64,000 bases of DNA from Plicaturopsis crispa FD-325 SS-3 (GCA_000827205.1 KN832557.1:1645771-1709770); one strand, 5' to 3'; shown: positions 43,124 to 55,700, counted from the stretch's first letter. Notes: generated by a model from the sequence alone, not told the origin. Numbers and translations are program-made.

Positions 43124-44438
43124 TCAACGCGAAGATCCGGATAGGTATTCGCTGACGATGCTACCAAGCTTCGGCGTTGTCTTCGACAATATCTCGATAG
43201 TCTCGTCCTATCAAGCAGTCAGTATCAATTACGAAAAATAACTCGATGGCAACGTGAGATCCTCACCCAAACACGGTTCTGCGACTCGATGCCCTCCGGA
43301 CTGAGCGCAAAGTCGCTGACCTCTTGTATTTTCGAAAGGGCTATGTACGCGCCGCGCATCGCCGCATCCTCCCCGCCGATGGCGCCGTACACGAGCTGAC
43401 GGCTGCCCTCCTCCGCCGAGTGTGCAAGGAGCCACTCCATGATCGTGTTGAAGATCGACGTGGAGAACTCCCTCCGGAGCTCCGAGTACACAAAGCCGGG
43501 GTCTACGGCATCGACGACAACGGGAGACGAGGCGCCGAGGCGCTCATTCAGAGCACGGACGAAGAAGACGTCGAGCACTGTCATACATGGCGTCAACGCT
43601 ATTTCCCGCAGGACCGAGAGGAAAGACATGGGGCTCACGTTTTGTCACCATGTAACGCTCTTTGAAGGCGCTGCGTGAAATATACCTGGTCAGCGCTTTA
43701 CTTACGAGCACTGATTGAATATCGAGTTACCTCGTGTGACAGTAGTCCTTGTCACTGAGCTTTTCCAGGATCTTGGGGGACCGCATGACGTCATCCTGGA
43801 TGCGCGTCCAGTAGTGGGTCCCGCTAGCCACGACGGTCAGTCGAGGCGTCGTAGAGTGCTCCTTGGCGGTGCGCTCAAGAATGGGCAGGAGCAATAGAGA
43901 GAGTAAGGCGATAGAGAGGTGGTTTACTTGAAGCCTGTACTCATAGTTTAAGCGATTGAAGTACGGCTCGAGGTTTGCAGGAAACTTACATGTTCTCCCA
44001 ACCGTCCGAGGAGACTCCGTACTTCTGAGTGGCAAGAGCAGCGTTGGCAACAACGATATCCAATCGTCCACCGTCCTCTTCGAAGGCCGTTACAAACTTG
44101 ACGACCGACGAGGACTTGTCGAGGTCGACGAGGCGGACTTCAGCGTTCTTGTATCCAGTCGCCGCTTGTACTTCTGCAAAGCGATCGGGATAAGTAATGG
44201 GTACAGAAGACTAGGTGAAAGTACACATACTAGCGATAGCGGCCTCCCCCTTTTCCTGACTCCTGCACGCCATGATGATTCTCGCGGGGTTCATCTTCGC
44301 GAAATGGATAGTCGCTTCGAGGCCAATCCCAGTGTTCGCACCGATGAGCATGACAGTCTTGCCAGTCAGATCAGCTTGAACAACTTCGGGCCATTTGCTG
44401 AACGCATCGCCCAAGAACGCGGTGATCGGGTATTTCAT
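43124..44438 (-). CDS. Short-chain dehydrogenase/reductase
   Basis: NAD(P)-dependent oxidoreductase of the WW-oxidoreductase/retinol-dehydrogenase-like fungal group. Exon 1 is 44438-44231, with further exons down to a TGA at 43124. Visible motifs: cofactor-binding GANTGIGLEATIHFAKM, dinucleotide-sensing RIIMACRS, LDIVVANAAL (NNAG-equivalent), active-site serine in TVVASGTHYW, catalytic Tyr-Lys in RYMVTKLLDVFFVRALNERL, and VDAVDPGFVYSELRRE. The C-terminus DETIEILSKTTPKLGSIV is typical of this group. All catalytic residues are present, so it should be active; the substrate is not predictable. Confidence 0.9.
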
Positions 44439-45270
44439 GGCAGGGGGTGGGAGTGGGATGGTGGGAATTGAAAGGTTGGCTGCAAGACCATCCTGCAGGA
44501 CCTTTATAGGGTCCAGGAGGCTGACGAATACTCATAGGTTATTTCCTCGTCTCTGCGTCGGCTTAAGGCTTGCGTGTGCGCGATACGTAGGCCGCCGTGT
44601 CCTACTGAACCGTCTCGGAGTCGGAGACCAGTGTGGGGCATGCGTGCAGCGACCCACCGATGCTCCGAGAGCCTGAAAAGGCTGGCATGCGATACGGAGT
44701 GTCGAGACGAGTTCTTTAGGCTGCCCAGTCGAAATTTTGAGACTTTGACGGGGGCGAACGAGTAGGTTTTGAGAGGAAATCCGGGGTTTTGAGGAACTCG
44801 ACAACTCGCCATCGTAGCTTCCTTCATGCCGCGATCGTGATCGGGATGCGGGAGCAGGGAGCCACGTGAAGATAATGGCCGATATCTCACAATATTACTT
44901 CAAATACTTGTGAAAAAACGAGTACCAAGGACAAGGTAGTCCAGAGAGGTCTGATATACTTGGGACTCGAGTCGGTGAGTCGCGACACATCGATGAGAGG
45001 CAACAACATCGGTCTTCAGACGCAGCTTGAGGCACGGACTTTCGAAAGAAGATTGAGATACAGATAGCAGTACAAATGTGGTGGGTTCTACAAGTACATT
45101 AAATGGAGTTGACTAGTTTGGTGATAGGTGGAGGGAGGCCTCGAGGGTTTACGGCGATTTCAGAAAGAGAAGGCACTCGAACTGCAGCGCCATACAGAAA
45201 CCATACAGGACAGGGTGGGCCTGATGGAGGAATAGACGCTCCCGTCGTTGAACGTTGAACTGTAGGTCAT
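44439..45270. other. Intergenic region
   Basis: 832 bp between two minus-strand genes. Nothing supported. Confidence 0.35.
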
Positions 45271-46142
45271 CTAGCTAGCAGACTTTTTGCAAGTCTGTTT
45301 GTGTGACGTCCAGTCAGCCTTTTGGCACTCTTCTCCACAGTCTATGTAGACGGAGTCGCGTCAATGATTTTCGAGCTGTAAGGGCGCGACCACTCACACG
45401 AAACCTCCTTGCACCGACTACATTTCCTGAGTTTGGCGCCTCGTGTGGCGCACCTCCTGCACGCGTCGGTCGCAACGACCACATCGAACACCTCCCGCAA
45501 CCTCCCATCGGACTCCAAACGGATTTGCGGCACGCCCCTCACCACATCCTTCCTCTTCACTCCGTCTGCGCCCTCATACGCAGCGTCATTCATAGTCAGG
45601 ATCCCTAGGTTTTTGCGTGTGTCCTGAATGTCTTGCGACACGTAGCGTTCAAGCCCGATGGGAGCATCGGATTGCATAAAAGGCGCGTGGGTGGCAGCGA
45701 GGACGAGCCCCTCCTCATAGCGCTTGGCAGCGGTTGCGCGATCTCGCTTGTCCCAGGCCATGAGCCCCAGGGTCAGCGCAGCGGTGATCTGCATGCCCTT
45801 CAGGAGGACCTTCGCCCGCGGGCTCGTAAACTCCGGGTGCGTGGCCTTTGCGGACGGGCGGAAGCTGTGCAGGAGTTTGTATTCGTCGGGGTTGGTCTCC
45901 TGTGTAAAGTGGAGGTTGGCGTCCCTGAAAAAGCCGACGAAGTTGCGCCAGACAGTGCCGAGGACTTCATGTGGAGAGTCCGGCGGAAGCATGCTCAAGG
46001 GGATGCTTGCGGGGAATTTGGCAGCGACATCCTCTGAGCGGATTATCTTCCGGATGGACTGGGCATAGAGAGAGAACGTGAGTTTTGTGTCTCCGCTGTG
46101 ATACGCGGTTTCTGCTCGCTGGAATAGCTGGAAGCCAGACAT
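45271..46142 (-). CDS. MYND-type zinc-finger protein
   Basis: Two exons, 46142-45398 and 45341-45271 (271 aa). The body starts MSGFQLFQRAETAYHSGDT and is helical with tetratricopeptide-like spacing (RAETAYHSGDTKLTFSLYAQ; TAAKRYEEGLVLAATHAPF). The C-terminus, completed across the last intron, is a MYND finger: CRRCATRGAKLRKCSRCKEV, then SYCGEECQKADWTSHKQTCK. MYND fingers bind proline-rich peptides. The internal start at 46142 was chosen over 46217 because the upstream 25 residues are Cys/Arg-rich and unlike relatives. Confidence 0.88.
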
Positions 46143-47558
46143 CGGTGGTCGCGGTTTGTGGTCAAGATAAGTGCAATTGCAAGGCCACGCGCACGCGCGG
46201 CGCGCCTCATGCGCCACAAAATGCCCTGCTATTTACGCGACCGCGGGCTACTTATCGGCTCTAAGTAGTAACTACTCATCTACAGCATTACACGGAAGTC
46301 GTGAAATATTATGCATCATACGCTATATCCTGTGAAACGTTGCCAGAATGTTTCCGGTAAACATCGACAAAAGAATCTGTACTCCTGAGACGGGTTCAAG
46401 GCTGTCGGTCCAAAACATGGCTCAGCCCATCCAGACCCCGTCGAATACGTTTCGTTATTTTCTGAGGCATCGTAAGCAACTATATCAGCCCCAAGTTCAA
46501 TTAAACGACTAACGGATAGAACGCGAGCGACCGCGCGCCCGTACGCGTGCTCGCGTCTGCGTCTACACCAGCTCATCGTAGAATCGACTGGATGGCATAG
46601 TATGACCGGGCGCAGTCGACGACGCCAGCCGCCTTCGTGTAATAGGTCTTCGTCGGTGTTCATCGGCTGCACACCACAACGCCGCAACGCCACAACTTCA
46701 ATGAATAATGCGGACTCATATGTTGCGAAAGAAGATGATGATGCTCACCGGAAGTATGCTAGTATACTCATTGGCCGCACCGTTGGCCGTAGAGAATCGG
46801 TACGGGTAGTGGGACATCGTGGGGGCATGCAACGCGACAGCAGCGACCTGCACCGTGCTTATCCACCCGGGACGTATTTAAATCGCGGTGCATGCATGCT
46901 GCTGGCCCGTAGGAAAGGAACGCTCAGGCGAGTAGATCCGAGAGTGGGTGCAGCCAGCGAGGAAGGTTTTCATTTAGATAGGCGTGGCATCCGGCGGTTA
47001 TGCTGGCGTCCTCGGCCATGAGTTTTTGGGTTTAGGTTCGTCGCTGTGTGGGTGGCGTAGAGACCACGGCACCATTTGACGCGTCTCACGCAGCCAGAGG
47101 AAACGTAGGTTGCCCGACTGCAACATATTCATCGTACGCAAGGAGCTGTCTGGACTCTGTCCAACGCTAGTAGGGAGCAGTCGGTGCGCCACTCCCGCGT
47201 CGCGAAGCCGAAGATATAGAATTTTAGACGCCGGGAAAGAAACCTACCAGGAGTGTGACCAAAAATTCCCCAAACGAGGAACGCCTGGCGTCTCTGGAAA
47301 GATATTCTGGACGACCGTGGACGGATGAGGGAAAACCGAAATTATGAAAGAAGGCGTGAGCCCACCGTAGAAGGTGTGCGCGGTGGCAGAAGAAAGGAAC
47401 CGCGCCTGACGATTGCGTTCCATGGGAATTGCCTTCGCGCTAGAATCGGGCTGCGGGGAAAGGCTGAAGCTTGAGCGCCAGAATGTCTAAAGAGAAATGT
47501 TATAATTCAAAGCCTCTGGACATATTATACTAACTGTATACAAAATATGGTATTGAAA
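46143..47558. other. Intergenic region
   Basis: 1.4 kb with only short frames (for example minus 46316-46693 and plus 46602-47021) that overlap each other and lack family patterns. Confidence 0.35.
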
Positions 47559-49963
47559 TCAATCGGACAGATCAATTATTTCCATCTCTCGGGGACGCTT
47601 GCCCTTCGGCCCAGCGCGCAGGATGTCATTTAACCCAGAGCGCAGGATCCCATCCGGAAGCGTGTCAGACTCGGGCTCGGGGCTCGAGCATGCGGGGGAC
47701 GAGACGGACAGCACGGACATCGCGCGCGCTAGTCCTCCCCCTCCCCCGATGTCCACGTCCACGTCGGAGCCCTCCATATACATATCAGGGTCGTGGACCT
47801 CCACATCCATCTCAAGGTCGTGGCCCTCCATATCAAGGTCGTGGCCTTCTATATCAAAGTCGTGCCCGGCAGAGTCGTAGTCAAAAAAGTCCACCTCGCC
47901 CTGCTTTTTTCCCTTGCGCGCCTGAGTCCGAGGGGGGATGACGGGCGAGATACTGGGGGACCGCGATGCAGCTGCCCGGACTGGTGTTGGTGATTTATGG
48001 CGGACTGGTGATTTATACCGTGGCGGCGCCTTTGCCGACGGTCCAGCCCTGGCATTGTGCGAAGGCCTTTCACCCGCAGCGCGTCTTTTGGAAATAGGCA
48101 CTTCACGCTCATTCGATAGCTGAACAGGCGCGTCGGGCGACCCAGAGCGGATACTATCCAGCAAATCAAGCAGCGTGCGCCGTATCGGCTGGTCGTCTGC
48201 ACGCGACTGGCTCGCAGGGGGCTTAGTCCTAGCTGCCACGGGAGGATGTGGTCGCGGTCGCGGTCGTGCAGCGGGCGGTGGCCGGGAGGCTACCACCACG
48301 CCGTCGTCCTCCTCGTCCGGGCAAATCGCGTTCAGGTCGAAGAACTCTTCTCCATCCTCGGCGTTGGAGGTGCCTAGGGCGGCGGTATGGTACGTCCTCT
48401 TGGCCGTGGTTCGGTTGGTAGAGCCTTTTGGTCTGCCCCTGCCTCGTTTGGGTGACGACGGCCCTGCAGTCGCGTTTGTTTTCGGGAGGGCCTCATCCTT
48501 GCTGCCGGTGCGTTTCTTCTTCGGGTGGACAGCAGGCAGCACGTCGCTTCCCTCGTCCTCGCTACCGCTAACACCCTCTCCTTTGTCCTCTCGCCCTGTT
48601 TTGGCCTTCTTCGCGCGCCGGCGCACGTGTACAACCTCATCCAGGTCACCGCCTTCATCGTGCTCATCCTCATCTCCACCCTCATTAAGCCCCTCCTCGT
48701 TATCCCCATCCTCCTCATCAACAGCAGGCACCGCGCCACCTGCAGCGCGCCGATAACAGCCGCGCACGACGTCGCCCCAGAGGACGTATGTGTCGCATGA
48801 TGTGCAGACGCCGCCGCGCGGGACGAAGCCCGTGTGGTCCTGAGCGCGCAGAAAATCTTTGGATAGACACGTGAGGTGCGCGACAGCCGTGCACCCGGGC
48901 GTGGGGCAGAGGGTTGTGTCGAGGGGCGCCTGTCGGGTCAGTTGAGAGGATGCAATGGGGGTGAAAGGGGAGGGGAGAAGAGAGAAGGGGTGAAGGGGGC
49001 TTACCTTTGCGTAGTTTAGTACGGGGTGGGCGCATACCGTGCAGGAGGGGACGCGAGAGGAAGCGAGGAGGGCGTTATGTTTTGTGAGGTGAGCAGCTGT
49101 GAACGATTCTATCTCATATCCCCTCAATCAGTCCATACTCCCCTCAAGTGATATACCTATATGCACACACCATCCGTGACGTCGATAGGCCCCTTCCTAC
49201 CGCTGCCTACATGCCCAGACTTACCGTCCACGCCCTCGAGCTCGGTGGAGCACGTGAGTCCGCGCGGGAGGGGGTGGTCGACGCCCGCGGCGTCTTTCAT
49301 GGCGTCGTTCCACCCCTTAACGGCCTCCTCCGTGAAGAGCTTAACGTGCAGCGGCCACGCGTCGTATGGGTGCGTTGACACCATCGCCCTTGCTACCCTG
49401 TCCCCTTCTTAGCTAACGCGTCCCACATCCCACGATACACGTAGAAGCCTACGCACCTGATGTTGGGCTTGACGTGCTTGGACGTGCGCGGGCCGATGAG
49501 CGCGTTGGCCCGTAGGTGGCGCGCGAGGTGCGGGTGCTGCCACGCCCACTCAAACTGCAGCGCGGCGAGCTTCGAGGGGAAGCCGTGCACGATCATCTGC
49601 ATCGCCCACGGCCGGCTGTGCCGCGTCTTCCACGCGCCCTGTGTGATCTCGCCGTTGTGCTGCCTAGTGGGTGGGCGGTTGGGGGGTGAATGGGATGAGA
49701 TGCACGGTGAATGAGATGCACGGTGGGGAAGAGGGGGAGGAGAGGGGATGCGCACCGTATTCGTCGAGGAGGGCTCGGGGTGCTCCCTATGTATGTGCTG
49801 TGGGAATGGTGAGCTATTGACGCGGTGTATAGGGTAGGACGAGGACGCACGCGGTGGCGCGCGGTGTACGGATGGACTTGAGTAGATAGCACGCGTAGAA
49901 GGGGGGGATAGTGTGCGAGGCTAGCGACGACCGCGTAGACTTCTGTTTCGCGTTTGACTCCAT
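47559..49963 (-). CDS. SLX1: Structure-specific endonuclease subunit SLX1 with long acidic tail
   Basis: Catalytic subunit that with SLX4 cuts branched DNA (flaps, Holliday junctions). The start ATG is at 49963, and the first three exons join to [40 protein letters not shown] and [20 protein letters not shown], then [19 protein letters not shown]: a complete GIY-YIG nuclease. The last exon (49127-47559) starts within the C4HC3 zinc module: [29 protein letters not shown] and [20 protein letters not shown]. About 370 further residues are acidic and disordered and include an AT-hook ([12 protein letters not shown]) and an aspartate-rich repeat. Most fungal SLX1 proteins end soon after the zinc module, so this tail is unusual. 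Confidence 0.92.
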
Positions 49964-50582
49964 TTGCAAAAGACGTTTTACCGACGCTTTGAGTTTAGTA
50001 ATAGAGGAGACTGATCTGGTGCGAGTTTCAAGTCAGGGGTGCATACTTTCCAAAGGTTCGAGACTCACCGTGACATGCAACGGCGCCTCTGTTCCCCAGA
50101 GGCGTCCGGATACGAGAACAAGGTTTCTCTGTCGCAACTGTCGTGTAAACTAAAGGACGACGCGTCGCGACCGAGATGAGTGTCGCTCAAGTAGAGCGCG
50201 CCTGCGCTTAGTTTTCTCTACAGCAACCTAGCTACGCCGTTAGTTCTTCCAGCGGTAAAGGTGTCGACACTACTTGCCTATATCAACAGAACGAGCCCAG
50301 TAAGTACTGTAGAAACAGTATGCAGGAAATGGCAGAAAGCAAAGTGAAATATTCAGCCACCGTGTGACGAGCGTGACGCCGCGAGCGGCGAGACGCGCTG
50401 AATTGGCTCAGCTGCCGTTCGCAGTGTGGTTAGAGATGAACCGAAGTTGAGCCGAAGTGACGACACTCGACTCGCGCTTGCTTCAACTCCCTCCGCTCCA
50501 CCCTAAGTACTTTATCCTCTTTCCTTTCTCTCCTCTTTCCTCTAACCCTTTTTCCTTTTCCCTTTCAATCTCTTACGGCACC
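49964..50582. promoter_or_regulatory. Divergent promoter region with strong pyrimidine tract
   Basis: 619 bp between SLX1 (-) and the DUF1752 gene (+). The last ~65 bp (about 50515-50575) are almost pure C/T on the plus strand, ending just before the ATG at 50583, as in many strongly transcribed fungal genes. Confidence 0.5.
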
Positions 50583-51534
50583 ATGTCCAACTACTTCCCC
50601 ATCCTCCTTGTATCAGTCCATCAAAGCACCATACCAGACGACTCCGCCGTGTCGACGCAGCCGCAGGGCCAGGTCGACTACCTCTCGCACGACTGGCAGG
50701 AGGAGGACGTCTGGCGCTCGTGGCGCAACATGACCCGCCAGAAGAACGAGATCGCGAACGGCATGCGTCTGGAGAACGCTTCGTGGCGTACGTGGTGGAA
50801 ACAGAGGAATCATTTGAAGACTGTTACGCCGGAAACGCTGAATTGGTAAGTTTTCGGGAGGGCTGTGGCAAGGGTTGTGTGTTGGCACTTTGCGGATGTG
50901 CCAGCGGTTTCTTGCGATCTGTTCAGCATCGTATGTGCGCTGGTCCTTGACGACTACACCCCGAGACAATTTATCTGCTTCTCGGTGTATGTGCCAGCAC
51001 ATCCCCTTCGGTCTCATTCTAAGAAACCGTGCCACATCCTATCCTTTCTACTTATTGAATCACCCCTCCCCTCACTAACTCCTCCTCCCCATCAGGCTAA
51101 AAGACTCAGACGTCACATGGCTCTACGGCCCCCTCCACACCGCCGTCGAATGGACCCCGCCCCCCAAACCGACACCCGTACCCACCAGCGTAGATGATAG
51201 GAAACCCAATGCACCCGCACATGATATGCTTGATTTGCACATGCGCAGGGACGACGTGCACTTGGGCGTAAAGCCGATACTGAAGCACCGCAGCATCTCG
51301 CAGCGGCTCACGTGCGACCTCCCGAGCCCGCGCTTCTCACCCGTGCCGTCCGACGACGAGGATGAGGGTGACAGCGCGCATGACACAAATAACATGGCTA
51401 ATGTGAACGCGGACAAGCCTATGAAACGGGAGGGCGGCGCGAAGCCGAGGCATATAAGTTTCAACATCTCGATCGAGCAGCCGAAGGCGATCGATGGCGC
51501 GTCTGTATATATTGGGAAGGCGCTTGCGGGATGA
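50583..51534 (+). CDS. DUF1752 / REG1-like protein phosphatase regulator candidate
   Basis: Two exons, 50583-50845 and 51096-51534 (233 aa). The conserved block (Pfam DUF1752, often labelled nitrogen-regulator or areA GATA-like) reads HDWQEEDVWRSWRNMTRQKN, RLENASWRTWWKQRNHLKTV and TPETLNWLKDSDVTWLYGPL. Downstream are KPILKHRSISQRL and RHISFNISIEQ; the latter resembles the RVxF-type docking site of PP1 in yeast Reg1, which controls Snf1 glucose repression. The protein is much shorter than Reg1. The role is inferred from the family. Confidence 0.8.
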
Positions 51535-52211
51535 TGAGGGGTGAGCTCCAAAACCGGGTTATGAAGAGCGGCGTGCTGATAGTGGATATATAGGCATATA
51601 TGGGAGGATAGAGAGGGGACTATAGATGAGGACGAGCCTTACCGCCCCACTAACCCGCGCTACACTAAGGTCCTACCGCGATCGGGTTCAGGCCCGTCCG
51701 ACGGGCCAGGTTTGCGAGGGGTGTGAGTCGAGCGCGGGACGGGAGGACCGTTTGCCTAGGGTGGATATTCGTCGTGATCCCTGTGCAGAAGGACACTTAC
51801 ACTTGCTAATTCGTTTGACTCGCCGTTCCATGGACTTTGCTGGAATCCCCAGCATGGACTTTGTCTGTCTGCTTCGTCTTCCTCTGACCTAGTTATGCTT
51901 CGTCTTTCTCCGACCCATCCTTGCTCACGCGTTTATGCCCAATTATGCTCACTATACCCGTTACCGTGCAATTCCGAATACCAGTAACGCCTTCGTCATA
52001 CCCTCTCCGCCGTGTACCTACTGTACCTATGCATTGTACTGTAGGACCGTATGTGCTGCGGTGTGTATATGAATGCAGGGTTCGTCCTATGCTCCGAGTC
52101 GCGGCTGTCGTTACAGTCGAGGCTGCTTGGATGTAGCTAGCAGGGTGACCAATAGATTGCACAATATACAATACACCATGTCTTCTTCAATTTCAATCAA
52201 TACTGAAGTCC
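51535..52211. other. Convergent intergenic region
   Basis: 677 bp between the 3' ends of the DUF1752 (+) and CobW (-) genes. Two near-identical short phrases around TTTGACTCGCCGTTCCATGG and CATGGACTTTGTCTG are seen near 51815-51880; otherwise nothing. Confidence 0.35.
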
Positions 52212-53933
52212 TCACCGGAACACACCCTCAAGACTCCCCCGCACCCGCTCGTCCAGCCCCTTCCCGATCAGCACGATCTTTCCCTCCTCCTCGCCCTTCC
52301 CGTCCCCTTCCACCCCATCCCCTTCCTCCTCGCCCACGCCCCCGTTACTCGCGTCATTGCCTAATGCATCGAAGTCGAGCGCGTCCCCGTCGACGTCCAC
52401 CCCATCCCCCACGCGCCGTAGCTCGTACAGGCTCCGCACGCCCTGCAGCACGTACGGCGCGCCGCGGCGCATCGGGATGTGGCCTTTGCAGCGCAGGATT
52501 AGGACTGGGACGGCGTCTGGGGTTGCTGCATCATTGGGCGGAGGCACGGTGGCGTAAGGCGAGTTAGGGACGGTATTATTGGGCAAGGAGGGGACGGGGA
52601 CGAAGCCCTCCCACAGCGCCGCACGCACCCACGCGTCGAGCAAACGCAGCTGTGCGCGGGGGAGCGGGGGGATGCGCACGGTCAGGGCGGAGATGTCGCG
52701 GATTGTGCGCGCGTGTGCGTGTTCGTGTTCGTGCGTGCAGGTGTCGTCGTGCGCGTGGTCGTGGGGTTGAAGCGGCACGAGCCCGCCGACGCGTTTATAC
52801 GCACCCACACCGAGCACCTGTGCAACGTCCACCGCGCCGCGCACGCTCCTGTACACGGCTGCGGCGGGGTTTATCGTGTGGATCGTGGCGAGGAGGGGTG
52901 TCAGAGATGATGGGGAGACGAGGTCGATTTTGTTTACGATGACGACGTCCGCGCTGGCGATTTGCTTCACCGACTCGCCGATGTCCTCTGCCCCGTCGAG
53001 CGCGCTGGGATCTGTGCCTGTGCTGTCTTGGGATATTTGCTGTATAGTTCATATGGTATTAATAAGGGCTCTCAATACGGTCGGATAAAAAATACGACGT
53101 TGCGAGACTATATACCTCGCACTCCGGCAGATGCCAAGGATATGATGGAAATCGAGACATTTACACGCACCTCCATCCCAAACACAGCGTCAACGACGCA
53201 TACGACGCCGTCCAGTGCTATCCCAGCCATCCCATCGTCGTCTATCCCCGGACTCGAGAATTCCTCGTTGTGCCAGAACATAGACGCGATCGGGCCTACC
53301 CCAACACCCAGTCAGTATAGCCGCCTTCCAGTAAATTTAGCGGCCGCAAGAAAAAATGGGCGACGTACCAGGATCTGCCAGCCCAGTAGTCTCCAGCACG
53401 ACATAATCAAACCGCCCACGCCCCGTGCGGAGGAGTTTCTCGATCGCGGCGACGCCGGCGTCCTTGATGCTGCAGCACAAGCAGCCGTTCGCCAGCTCGA
53501 GCATTACGTCGTCGGTCCCGTTTATCGAGATCGACCGCGATTCAATGTCCTGCCCACGTACACGCGCACTGATTTAGGATGGAAGTAGGGTGACGAGTAG
53601 GATATGTGGGAGACGCACGGCGGTGTCCCCGAACTCGTTCATGATGACTGCTATGCGGTACCCATGGTCGGCGGTGAGTAGGTGCCGGAGCAGGGACGAT
53701 TTTCCGGCGCCGAGGAAGCCTGTTATTATCGTTAACGGGACTGTCGACGGCGGGGGTGCGGCGGTGGTCCCAGATGGCGGTGGTAAGGCGTCGGCGGAGT
53801 GGTCGATGAGGATCCTACGTGTTTAGCAGCACAGTCAGTCCCAGCATTATTGCTGGATAAACGCACGGATGCGTGAGATGGGGACGCACGGGATGTCATC
53901 GTCAAAGTCAGAGTCGGGCGGGGGCGCGTTCAT
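52212..53933 (-). CDS. CobW/COG0523 metal-chaperone GTPase (ZNG1-like)
   Basis: Start ATG at 53933 ([15 protein letters not shown]), several exons, and a last exon ending at 52212. Motifs in order: Walker [20 protein letters not shown]; metal-site [14 protein letters not shown] with the CxCC signature; [24 protein letters not shown]; and the GTPase NKIDL in [17 protein letters not shown] histidine-rich loop ([18 protein letters not shown]) is typical for zinc-handling members, and the CobW C-terminal domain follows ([26 protein letters not shown]). ZNG1 delivers zinc to methionine aminopeptidase in eukaryotes. The N-terminus lacks an obvious CPELVP-type motif (DDDIPCVP may be its remnant but lies at an exon edge), so the client is uncertain. 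Confidence 0.9.
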
Positions 53934-54343
53934 GGTGATATCACTTCAACTACAGAATTGTAAACCAAATTGGACATGATTAGCGCTGCTTAGCTAGGGG
54001 CACCTTGCAAGTGCGCTGTCCTCAGGCTAGCAAGTGGTTTGAACTTGGGATGAGAGTAGTGTATGACCGGTCAACCTAACGAGCACTGAGTCGAAGGAGG
54101 TTCCGTTCACAAGAGAATACAAGGAACTACTCCGCGGCCCGGCAGCGCCCGCCGCGCGCCACTTTGAAGAGAAAGTACAAAGTTCAGGCGCCTTCAAAAA
54201 ATGTTCATACATTGGCAACTGAATACTCTACAAAGTCCTATCGGTCACTACTACAAGCCGCCCTACCCAAATAGAATGAATGACGTTGCAGGGTTTCAAA
54301 ATCGATGAATGATATGACGCCGGATCCGGAAGCATGCTGCATC
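53934..54343. other. Intergenic region
   Basis: 410 bp between the CobW start and the 3' end of the BTB gene. Nothing supported. Confidence 0.35.
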
Positions 54344-55700
54344 CTACGACTCAGCGGCAGCGATTGATGTGCCGAGCTCAGCGTGAGGACACTGCAACGG
54401 GAAAAATACATAGCACGAGCTGAATGCTGCTCAGTGGTATTTAGATGGTTCGCTAGTACGGGGCGTTAATTATCTACCGTTAAATATGCGCGTAGGCACT
54501 CACCTGCATCATGGTCCATTCCACAACAATATTCTTAACCTTATCCGCCAAGGCTGCCCTGCATGCATCGCACAGCAACTTCTCCTTGAGTGAGCCCAGT
54601 GTGGATTCAATAGCACTGGTCGGAATATCTACCCATGAAACAAGTGAGTACCATCGTTGAAAGATATTGAAGGACAAGTCACGACGGACCGGCCGACACA
54701 TCCCATATAAGACAGGCTGAAGCGAGCGCCCATGCACGCCTCAACTTCTGCTGTTGCACCAGGTCACAGTCGAGGGTCGGCGCGTGCGGGCGTGGCGGCT
54801 CCTGGACGAGCTGCTTGAGGAAGCCTACGCGGGTGAGGTGCACGACAAACAGGCGCTTCAGGTACAGCGGGCCGAGTCTCTCAGCCATCTCATCGGATAT
54901 CTCCACGAGTGAGCACGACAGAAGATGCGACGACGCGGCCGCCGCGAGGGAGTACAGATCGTAATGTGCCGCCAATGCATACGCGTCCATGGGGTGGATG
55001 GGAATGTGGTACAGGAGGAGGCTGAATAGTGGCATGGACGGCGATACGACTGCCTTCAGCTCGATACCGTACGTTTGCAAAGACGCTATGGCTGCGCAGA
55101 TGTCGTTGAACGAGGGGGAGTAGTGTGAGCATGACATGTTATATATCGTGTGCAAAACGATGTTGAGGACGGTCGAAGATTCTGGGACGGCGACGATAGG
55201 CGCCGCGCTGGGGGGATCGGGACTAGCGGACGCGATCGCACCGCGCCGTTCTTCGCAGGGCAGCAGGCAATTGAAATTGTTGCTGGATGTCGCTGAGAGT
55301 ATGTGGCAATGGACGTAAAAATACACGGCGTCGGAAGATAAGAGCACAAGGTCGGGTGCCGAGACGCCAATGTCGCAGCCGGGGTGAAACGTTGCAGAAA
55401 CAGATATGACTGTAGCGCACGGGCTTCCGGGCGCGGAATCTATCGCTGAGTCGCTATCACCAGGCTCGCTCGGTGAAGATATCTTGAAACGAAAGCTGTG
55501 TTAATGGATAAGTAAGTATTATCAGGCAGGGAGAAACACACTGGCCAAGTCGGTGACAGTATTTCTGGGCATTGCGGGTCCACGATGTAATTCGGCGATG
55601 CTGACGTCGGACAACCAGTCTCGTAGATGTCTGTCTCCAGCGGCGCTGGTTCGACGGTGTAGAGAGCAAATGGATCCCAATAACCGATGTCACTCGTCAT
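54344..55700 (-). CDS. BTB/POZ domain protein (5' end uncertain)
   Basis: Four exons can be joined downwards from 55700: MTSDIGYWDPFALYTVEPAP, then FRFKISSPSEPGDSDSAIDS, VSAPDLVLLSSDAVYFYVHC, HILSATSSNNFNCLL, VLNIVLHTIYNMSCSHYSPS, HIPIHPMDAYALAAHYDLYS and a tail with LKEKLLCDACRAALADKVKN before a last exon ending CPHAELGTSIAAAES. The fold and the VHCHIL step identify BTB. An upstream open exon (about 55810-55980, ending NTALEKISF) splices in frame onto 55730, so the true start may lie beyond 55.9 kb. Function unknown. Confidence 0.72.

Noticed and set aside
48175-48756. Plus-strand Ser-rich frame
   Set aside because: Antisense shadow of the acidic SLX1 tail.
49990-50110. Possible tRNA (AAGGTTCGAGACTC)
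   Set aside because: The B-box-like word is present but no cloverleaf with a 7-bp acceptor stem could be formed.
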